Assembly (NCBI RefSeq): GCF_000284375.1
Contig: NC_017249.1
Location: 8,425,001 to 8,489,000, forward strand
DNA: 64,000 nucleotides
Direction of reading: 5' to 3'
Origin: Bradyrhizobium japonicum USDA 6
Lineage (GTDB): Bacteria; Pseudomonadota; Alphaproteobacteria; Rhizobiales; Xanthobacteraceae
The notes under the pieces are model-generated. The model was not told the origin of the DNA. It made no database searches and saw only the letters and a program-made list of their open reading frames with translations. A program made the translations under genes and the position numbers. The stretch's first letter is position 1. Every line of letters begins with the position of its first letter. Of this stretch, positions 57,426 to 64,000 are shown piece after piece.

Positions 57426-57522
57426 TCAACCACACAATGCAGGGCTGCATCGTTTATCCGAAGAAACGCAGGCATGAGCCGGAGCCCCTGCAACTCTCGC
57501 ATCGCTGATGGACTTTAGTCGT

Positions 57523-57800
57523 TCATTTCGGAAGTCCACCGCAGCTTCCTGCAGTTAAGCAACTGGTTGCTGTGTGCATGGCACGCAATGCGCTCCGTTC
57601 GGGCTTGTCTCGCATTCTGCAGGAGCCGCCAACAGCCGGCGCAGCCACTTCTGGTCTGCCTCCCGCCGGGCGTTGAAGCGATCGACGCATTTCCTGGAGC
57701 AAAGGGCCGTTCGCCACCAGTAATGGCGGATCAGCCCGAACCTTCCACCACACACCGCACAGCACCCTCGGTTTTCGGAGCTATGAGAGCTATTCTGCAT
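57523..57800 (-). CDS. small conserved protein with Cys motifs
   Basis: The start is placed at MQNSSHSSENRG (57800). CCAVCGGRFGLIRHYWWRT followed by ALCSRKCVDRF forms a probable zinc finger of CxxC..CxxxC type; this short protein recurs in rhizobial genomes as an unnamed gene. The C-terminus is rich in Pro/Cys and may be read-through. Function unknown. Confidence 0.55.
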
Positions 57801-58154
57801 TTTCGCCTCCTTTGGCGGACGCTCGTGCGGCAACATCGTGCCCGCACGTAAAGAGCGGCACCGTTTCTGCTAAATGTGGCTGCATTTTCGGGCACCGGGC
57901 GCACGAGCTCGGCTCTTTGTGCGCCCTCGTGGCGAAGCGATACGCTCGATCGCGTTGCGTCGCCCGATTAATCGGCGACTGTAGCCAGGTTTTGATCTCG
58001 AATGATGCAATGAGCAGCGCTGGAGAGACAAAATCCTGCGCAGATGCATACAATGCCGGCGTTTTTCGCCGGATACCTCCTCGGGGTAGCAGCATCCCAC
58101 TGTACCCGCGAGTCCAGTTCCGGCGCGGTCGACTCAGGAGGGGCGACGTGTGAT
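57801..58154. other. region without a confident gene
   Basis: A 101-codon minus-strand frame (57790-58095) ends with CARCPKMQPHLAETVPLFTC, which could be a small zinc-binding protein, but the first 60 residues look non-coding. Nothing else is seen before the sensor gene. Confidence 0.3.
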
Positions 58155-58158
58155 CGCC

Positions 58159-59845
58159 CTATTGACGTTCGCGATCCGCTCCCATCTCGACCATAGTCAC
58201 GAAGGTGTGCGGCTGCTCTCCGGCGCCGCCAATCTGCAGCCGTCGCGCACAGATCACACGCCGTCCGCGAACGGGGCTGTCGATAGTATCGACAATGGGT
58301 TCGAACTGTTGCTTCTGGGCAAGCAACTGCCGGTCGCGCCGTTCGATCAAGTCGGCCGCCTCCGGGGAGAACAATTCGCGCGCGGTCCTGCCGACGATTT
58401 CGGCCCGCGACATGCCGATCATCTTCTCCGCCGCCTTGTTGACGAAGAGGTAACGCAAGGTGCGCGCGTCCTTGGCGATGATGCCTTCGTGAACGTTCTC
58501 GACAATGGTGGCCAGCAGACGCTCAGTCCTCTCCAACATCCGCTGGCCATGTCGCAGGTCGGTGACGTCCTCATGCACGGACACCCACCCGCCGCCATCC
58601 ATCGGACGCTCGTAGATATTGATGGTGCGGCCGTCATTTAGCGCGATCTCATAGGCGGTCGGCTCGCGCCGGGCGATTCGATCGACAATCGCCGCGAGAT
58701 GTTTCGCGATGTCGTCGCTGAAGAGCCCGCTCTTGATACGATGCTGCAGGATTTTCTCCAGCGTAGAGCCAGCCCTGATCGTCTCTGGCAGATTGTAGAT
58801 CCGCCGATAGTTATTGTTCATCGCGACGACATTGGCCCTGCCGTCAAGCATGATGAGGCCTTGCGGCATGCTGTTGATCGCCGCCGATAACTGCCACTTC
58901 TTGGCCTGGTACTTGTCGTTGAACTGGTCGCGCTGGGTTATAGCGGCGTCGCGTTGCTGCGCCGTGTTGAACTCGAGCTGCTCCAGCTCTAGAATCTTTT
59001 GCATGGCATCACGGAAGTGCTGCATGTTGGGCCAGATGCCCGATCTCGTCGTGCCGCATCAGATGCGGCACCTCGCTCTTGATGTCTCCTGCGGCGATCC
59101 GGTCGGTTGCTTGCGCGATATCGGAGAGCCGCCCGACCACGGAGTCGCGCATGACGAGGACGTTGATCGCGGCAAGGACCAGCGCCGCGAGTCCAAGCAT
59201 GAACAGGTACCAGGCCGCATAGCGGTTCTCGTCAGCAAGCTGGTCGGCTTCGCGGGCTCGCTTATCGTAGGATCGCTGCAGTGCCTCGAGGTCAGCATTG
59301 AGCTTGCTGCGCACGGTGCGATTGGCCTGGTTATCGTCCCATTCACGAGCCGCGGCCGGACTGATCTCGAGCCCCCGCCGCACCAGTTCCAGCCGAAAGT
59401 CGATGAACTGCATCACTCGCTGTTTGAACGCCTCGAATTGCTCGAGATCGTCGGGATGGACAGTCTGCCCCCAGCGCATCATCACCGCCGTGAGCTCGCC
59501 GCTGCACTTGACCAACTCGTCCGCGAATTGCTTTACTTTCGCCGGTTCGGTGGACATGTAGATCCCGCGCGACTCCATCACGATCGCGTAGATCAGGGCG
59601 TTGACGCGCCCGATATTGACGGCAGCCGACGCCGAATCGATCTGCATGTGCCGATAGTTCGTCTGCAGGCGCACGCATTGGACCGACATCACCAACAGAA
59701 ACATTGTGACGATCGTCAAAAATCCGGCGATGGAATAGACTTTGTCGGCCACGCTCAGGCTACCGGAGCCGCGCACAAAGCGGACAAACCTTTGCAGCGT
59801 CGTGGTCGCGGTCTGCGCCCCAAAGCCCACCGTCACTGCGTTCAT
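58159..59845 (-). pseudogene. HAMP-PAS-PAS membrane sensor, frameshifted and without output domain
   Basis: Start at MNAVTVGFGAQTA (59845). First membrane helix VYSIAGFLTIVTMFLLVMS, a periplasmic helical domain of about 170 residues, second helix WYLFMLGLAALVLAAINVLV, then HAMP (RLSDIAQATDRIAAGD). Near 59020 the frame breaks after RHDEIGHLAQ; the second frame resumes at MQHFRDAMQKILELEQ, with a coiled coil and two PAS domains (LSAAINSMPQGLIMLDG; LFVNKAAEKMIGMSRAE). Such proteins usually continue into GGDEF-EAL or kinase domains; here the frame stops after TFVTMVEMGADRERQ. Confidence 0.75.
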
Positions 59846-60149
59846 GATGCACCTATCCGGTCTAGAATGGCAGAGAATTGGTCCCGCAGGGCTAGCGGAG
59901 ACTTCACGGCCTCGCCTCGGTTTATCTTTCGAAGGTCCCACGCGCCAGAGCATCTCTTCGCGAAACGGTCTGAGGAGGCTGCGCTGCGGCTGCACCGGTT
60001 GATATGTCGCCCCCGCGATCAAAGTCTAAGGGCAGCCGGCGTAGGCAGGGATGATGGCCTGAACGCACAAGGCACTCCAACGGCGCGCGATAACGGCTGC
60101 TGGTCCGCTTGCAAGTGGCCGGCCTGCTGAGGCGCGCAAGTGGGCGACG

Positions 60150-60492
60150 TCACCTGAAAGAGCAGCCGCGATGGCGCGGGACAGGCAACGACTGAGAGAT
60201 AAGGTGGTGAACTATCAGACAATCACGCTGGAAAAACGCGTTCTTTCCGAGGATTTGCATGAATAGCGCGTAGGATTCCCTGGTCGACGCAAGGCAACGC
60301 TCGGCGAGCTCTTTGCGCGGCACTGAGGGCGCCAATCGCGACCTTGTCTCTCTCGGGTAGTTCCGACCAGGAGGCAATTTCACCTCGCGTCGACGGTGTG
60401 CTCGTTCCTTCGAATGTGAAGGCGAAGGCAAACTGGGGCTCCATAGCCCCTGTCAACAGGTCTGCGCTCCGCGCGGGCCCGTTGGCCACCGC
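60150..60492 (-). pseudogene. unrecognised small gene, probably frameshifted
   Basis: One minus-strand frame has MEPQFAFAFTFEGTSTPSTR then WSELPERDKVAIGALS; a second, overlapping frame continues plausibly with VPRKELAERCLASTRESYAL and FFQRDCLIVHHLISQSLP. Together they look like one protein with a frame change near 60320. Family unknown. Confidence 0.3.
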
Positions 60493-60830
60493 TCATCTTG
60501 ACGCTTGCTCAGCTTGAGCTTTCCGAATCAACGCCAGGGGTTTCCCGGGCCCGACCGGCTCTGCGTTGACCACTTCGTACTCGCACCGACCGTTTTCGAC
60601 TGCGCCAGCCAGCATGTGCGGTATCAATGCCGCGGTTCCGATGGGTTCGAACAGTCTGCTGTGTTCAGAATAGCCTGCTGCATCCTTGCCGGGCTGCCGC
60701 TCCAAGACGATTGAACGTCCGTTCGGCATGATCAGCCTCGTCCAGTCCAGCAGAACGCGCGACTGGCCAAAAGCGACCTGGCTGTGGTACCCGCCGATGA
60801 GCCTTGCTCCCTGAGGCCGCTATGTTGACG
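60493..60830 (-). pseudogene. trbI: trbI relic of a second ICE copy
   Basis: GARLIGGYHSQVAFGQSRVL, then MPNGRSIVLERQPGKDAAGY are nearly the same as in the intact trbI (48428-49630). After Gly-Tyr the frame continues with unrelated SEHSRLFEPIGTAALIPHML to 60493. Upstream it is joined directly to ardC sequence. Confidence 0.75.
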
Positions 60831-60998
60831 GCCAGTCGTGGCGCTTCTCGGCATGGCCAAGCACGCCGTCGCCTCTGGGCTCCCCCAAGACTGCACCCAC
60901 GGCACGTGGCCGGCTTCAAGCTCGCCGATAATTTTGTGGTGATTTTGCCTTAAAGGCTTGTCTGGTCCTCGCCAGTGCACGCCCGAAGATAGTGTCTG
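60831..60998 (-). pseudogene. ardC: ardC relic of a second ICE copy
   Basis: KIIGELEAGHVPWVQSWGS and CLAMPRSATTGRQHSG correspond to residues 24-62 of the intact ArdC. It is preceded by an eroded copy of the same hairpin leader (61012-61058) and of the DNA upstream of ardC. One frameshift lies after the start. It is cut at about ArdC residue 62 and fused to trbI, so everything between the two genes is deleted. Confidence 0.75.
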
Positions 60999-61254
60999 GG
61001 CATCGCGGATCTCCGCGGCGGGCGCCGCGAGCCTCTCTCGCGGCCTGTGACCCGTCACGGCAAACCCGGCCAAAACTCTTATTCTCAGCCTCTTCGGACG
61101 GAAGCGACGCCACTTGACCAAGCGGCCGCGTGGTTCGGTTAGCGAGCGCGCTGCACGCACACAGATGACAGAATGCAAAATCTGCGACGCGCTCGGCCTT
61201 CTATTTCATTCTTCGGGACTTGGCCTTTAGGTGCCTTGGGGCCCAAACCTACCA

Positions 61255-61470
61255 GGCGTGCGCCAAGGGCGCATCGCCTCAAGGCAAAATGGCACCCGGA
61301 GAGCGTGAGCATAGCGACCCGAAGGGGCACGCGGGTCCGAGTGCAGCGACGAGACCGGTTCAATAGCGGCACCCGGGAACGGGGCAGTGATAGCGATCGC
61401 CGAGAGGCGAGCCCCTTTCCCGAGTGCCCCCGGCGGGGAGCTCCGCATCTCCTAGCGCGAGGGATCGACG
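61255..61470. repeat. second copy of the 57.2-kb segment
   Basis: Direct repeat of 57205-57425 upstream of the ardC relic, keeping its position relative to ardC. It shows that a block of at least 400 bases around the 5' end of ardC exists twice in the same orientation, 4 kb apart. Confidence 0.75.
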
Positions 61471-61567
61471 CCGCACGGCGGCCGAGACGCAAGGCAGCTC
61501 GGTCCACGAGAGCCCGGTGCGGCGGAAGCCGCACACGCGAATCGGAAAAATCCGCCAGTCCGCGGAT

Positions 61568-61750
61568 CTAGATGTCCTCGCGCGCTTGCGTCTGCGCGTC
61601 ATAGATCCTGATCTGAAGCATGGGAAAGCGCTTCTTGAGTTCTTCTCCGCCTGCCCTGGCGCCGTCTCTGGTTGCAAATTCGGCCTTGAGTCGGCCATCC
61701 ACTTCAAGTGCGTAACCAGAGGCCGGCAGTTCACGGGTTGCTGCAAACAT
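61568..61750 (-). CDS. 60-residue conserved hypothetical protein
   Basis: MFAATRELPASGYALEVDGR, then LKAEFATRDGARAGGEELKK and RFPMLQIRIYDAQTQ. Compact alpha/beta-like composition, no domain name known to me; codon use and a clean end suggest a true gene. The start at 61750 is preferred over the 19-codon extension. Confidence 0.55.
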   Translation of the reverse strand: MFAATRELPASGYALEVDGRLKAEFATRDGARAGGEELKKRFPMLQIRIYDAQTQAREDI

Positions 61751-62038
61751 TTCATTCCCATTGTGCAGTGATGTGGTCGGGAATGATGGGTAACGTGAGT
61801 CGCCCAAACGACGCCAGACCCACCTGACCCGGTGCGCTGATCGGTCGTCGCATCTTGTGGATTGACGTCTCGCAGTGGAGCCCTTCGAGGACGGGCATTT
61901 GCATGGTCCGAACAGGGGGACGGGGTTTCAGCCAGCGCGGATGCTGCATGGACACGGCCCGACATTCCTGCCTTCCACAGCACTGGCCCGCGCAGTCACC
62001 CTCCCGCTGAGCCGACATGTGCGGCTGGCCTCTGAAAT
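61751..62038. other. intergenic region after the ABC transporter gene
   Basis: Nearly 290 bases with no frame of interest and no clear terminator. Confidence 0.4.
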
Positions 62039-63766
62039 TTATGCCGCCTGGAAGTGCAATTGTGGAACGGCCGCGACCAGCTTCCTCGTATAGGGTTGCC
62101 AAGGCCGTAAAAATACGTCGTCCGCTCCACCGGCTTCGACGGCCACGCCATGGTGCATGACAAGAACGCGGTCGCTGAGGTGGTGCACGACGCCGAGATC
62201 ATGCGAGATGAATAGATAGCTGACACGCAAATGCGACTTGAGATCTCCAAGCAGATCGAGAATTTGCGCCTGAATGGATACGTCAAGTGCCGCGACCGGC
62301 TCGTCACACACGATGATCTTGGGGCGCGGAGCAATTGCGCGCGCGATCGCAACCCGTTGGCGTTGACCGCCCGACAGTTCCAGTGGACGCCCGGTCCTGA
62401 AGTTTGGTGACAGACCCACGAGATCAAGCAGCTCGCTGACCTCCGATTGTCGACTGGCTCTGTCGAGGGGATTTCCGCTACGTCTGGCCAAGGCATCATC
62501 AATGACACGCTCGATGGTCCAACGCGGATCGAATGAACTTAGTGGGTCCTGGTAGATGACCGAGATATCCGATCGCCGCTGGCGGCGCTCTTTCTCAGTC
62601 GCTGCAGTCCACGGCGAACCCTCGAGTGTCACCTCTCCTTGGTCCGGCCTTTCGAGCGCGAGCGCCATGCGTGCCACGGTCGTCTTCCCAGACCCTGACT
62701 CGCCGACGATGCCTAGCGTCTCTCCATGGCCGAGGCGAAACGAGACGTCATTGACGACGGTACGCAGCTTGCCATCCGGTCCGCGAAAGCGCTTGACGAG
62801 CCGTTCCGCCTCAAGCAGGGGACTACAACGCTGTGCCATATTCGACTGGGTCAGCGCTCTGGTCTCTCCTTCAGCCGAGATGAAGCGCGGCGCCGTCGAG
62901 GACGAAAGACGGCTCCCGCGTGACCGGACGGATGGGATCGCCTTGAGGAGGCCCCGCGTGTAATCATGTCTCGGGTCACCAAAAATCTGTTCTGATGAGC
63001 CATGCTCGACGATTTCGCCGTGTCGCATCACAATAACCTCGTCGGCCATCTGCGATACCACGGCAAGATTGTGGCTGATGAGAATCATGGCCTTGCCGCG
63101 TTGGCGGGTTTCGCTGAGCAGATCCAGGATTTGCGCCTGGATCGTAACGTCCAGCGCCGTCGTGGGCTCATCTGCGATCAAAAGAGCTGGATCGAGTGCG
63201 ATTGCCGTCGCAATCAAGGCTCTTTGCCGTTGCCCGCCTGAAAGCTCATGTGGAAGCTGCCGCGCCTTGACCGCCGGCTCGGGCACGCCCACGAGATTCA
63301 GAAGCTCAACTACCCGTTCCGTCAAGTCTGCGCGTGTCCTGATTGCACGGTGAACACTTAGTGCTTCACCGATCTCCTTGCCAACCGGTCTCAGCGGATC
63401 GAGCGACACCAGCGCGTCCTGTAACACAAAGCCAATGCGCTTGCCGCGCAAGGCTCTCCATTCCCTGTCACCGAGTCGATCGATATTCTTCCCCTGAAAA
63501 GTCAGGCGGTCAGCTTGGACATGAGATCGCGCCCCGGTCAGACCAACCAGCGTCCGGGCCGTAACGCTTTTGCCTGATCCCGATTCACCGACGATCGCGA
63601 CGCACCGGCCTTCCTCAACCCTGAAAGAGACCCCCTTGACCACAGCTCGCCGCGAATGCGCCGGCCCGAAGGAAACGTTGAGGTTTTGTACGGTGAGCAA
63701 CGGGTCGCTAGCCGGGGGCTTTGTGGCATTTTGCCGGAAGGAAGCTGCGGGATAGGTCACGTTCAT
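62039..63766 (-). CDS. peptide/nickel-type ABC transporter ATP-binding protein with two ABC domains
   Basis: The start is placed at MNVTYPAASF (63766), which overlaps the permease stop by ATGA; the longer open frame is a permease shadow. 575 residues, a DppD-DppF-type fusion: first Walker A GESGSGKS at residues 60-67 with LSGGQRQRALIATAIALDPA and LLIADEPTTALD; second Walker A GESGSGKT near 350 with LSGGQRQRVAIARAIAP and CDEPVAALD. It energises import of oligopeptides or related solutes. Intact. It is the last gene of its operon inside the window. Confidence 0.9.
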   Translation of the reverse strand: MNVTYPAASFRQNATKPPASDPLLTVQNLNVSFGPAHSRRAVVKGVSFRVEEGRCVAIVGESGSGKSVTARTLVGLTGARSHVQADRLTFQGKNIDRLGDREWRALRGKRIGFVLQDALVSLDPLRPVGKEIGEALSVHRAIRTRADLTERVVELLNLVGVPEPAVKARQLPHELSGGQRQRALIATAIALDPALLIADEPTTALDVTIQAQILDLLSETRQRGKAMILISHNLAVVSQMADEVIVMRHGEIVEHGSSEQIFGDPRHDYTRGLLKAIPSVRSRGSRLSSSTAPRFISAEGETRALTQSNMAQRCSPLLEAERLVKRFRGPDGKLRTVVNDVSFRLGHGETLGIVGESGSGKTTVARMALALERPDQGEVTLEGSPWTAATEKERRQRRSDISVIYQDPLSSFDPRWTIERVIDDALARRSGNPLDRASRQSEVSELLDLVGLSPNFRTGRPLELSGGQRQRVAIARAIAPRPKIIVCDEPVAALDVSIQAQILDLLGDLKSHLRVSYLFISHDLGVVHHLSDRVLVMHHGVAVEAGGADDVFLRPWQPYTRKLVAAVPQLHFQAA

Positions 63767-64000
63767 GGAAGCTCGATCCTTCCTTCCAGGCGTTGCTGCA
63801 CGTACTGGCCGATGACAGTCACTGAGAGCGCGAAGGTAGCGATGGCGATCCCGGGCATGACCTCGAGCCACCATGCATAGATTACGTAGTTGCGCCCGGC
63901 ATTGAGCAGTGCGCCCCATTCCGATGACGGGGGCGCAACTCCCAAGCCGAGAAACGAAAGGCCGGATGCCCAAATGATGGCTTGCCCGATACCGAGCGTG
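63763..64000 (-). CDS. ABC transporter permease (DppC-type), C-terminal end only
   Basis: The window ends inside this gene. Visible: TLGIGQAIIWASGLSFLGLG, then APPSSEWGALLNAGRN and ALSVTVIGQYVQQRLEGRI, the conserved end of DppC/OppC permeases. It is translationally coupled to the ATP-binding gene behind it. Confidence 0.85.
   Translation of the reverse strand, partial: TLGIGQAIIWASGLSFLGLGVAPPSSEWGALLNAGRNYVIYAWWLEVMPGIAIATFALSVTVIGQYVQQRLEGRIELP

Overview
The window looks like the symbiosis island of a Bradyrhizobium-type soybean or legume symbiont. Evidence: a nodM-type glucosamine synthase and a noeL-nolK pair for GDP-fucose (Nod-factor decoration), type III secreted proteins of the GunA2 and NopE type preceded by tts boxes, a nod-box-like site, panBC relics, remnants of a Trb-type integrative conjugative element (ICE), and dense insertion-sequence debris. 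No chromosomal housekeeping operon is visible, and the number of broken genes is typical of island DNA.

Layout. 0-7 kb: a defence-like block with a KAP P-loop NTPase, a divergent metallophosphoesterase/membrane protein split by a one-base frameshift, and the tail of a Wadjet locus (truncated jetC plus jetD). 7-11.4 kb: junk assembled from an IS1380 tail, an orphan cobalamin riboswitch, a RecB/AddA-like relic, an overlapping membrane protein/methyltransferase pair and chimeric IS fragments. 11.4-21 kb: the type III regulon part, with four tts boxes, a GH12 endoglucanase (gunA2-like), nopE-like autocleaving protein and two loci encoding tiny proteins, interrupted by IS6, IS701 and IS5 elements. 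21-27 kb: a degenerate EAL protein, a phage tape-measure fragment, a complete IS21 element, IS66 and IS256 fragments and zinc-ribbon paralogues. 27-32.6 kb: repeat-rich DNA with a decayed higBA, an integrase relic, a phasin and a cold-shock protein. 32.8-41.4 kb: nodM, noeL-nolK and an RND efflux permease. 41.4-48 kb: a badly frameshifted panBC, IS481 and IS256 relics, and a second cluster of the same palindromic repeats. 48-57 kb (all minus strand): ICE backbone ardC, parB-like, strawberry-notch fragment fused by deletion to trbL, then trbF-trbG-trbI and a DUF2274 gene. 57-62 kb: small genes, a HAMP-PAS sensor without output domain, and a second, more eroded ardC/trbI relic. 62-64 kb: a double ATP-binding peptide ABC transporter subunit and the end of its permease.

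How it fits together: nodM makes glucosamine-6-phosphate for the Nod-factor backbone; noeL and nolK make GDP-L-fucose, the donor for fucosylation; the tts-box genes would be switched on by the flavonoid-NodD-TtsI cascade. The ICE part is a relic: relaxase, coupling protein and trbBCDEJ are absent. The least explained signals are (i) a family of roughly 70-170 bp palindromic repeats, each headed by a tts-box-like GTCAGCTT motif, in two clusters, and (ii) matching hairpin leaders just before the start codons of ardC, the parB-like gene and the strawberry-notch gene.
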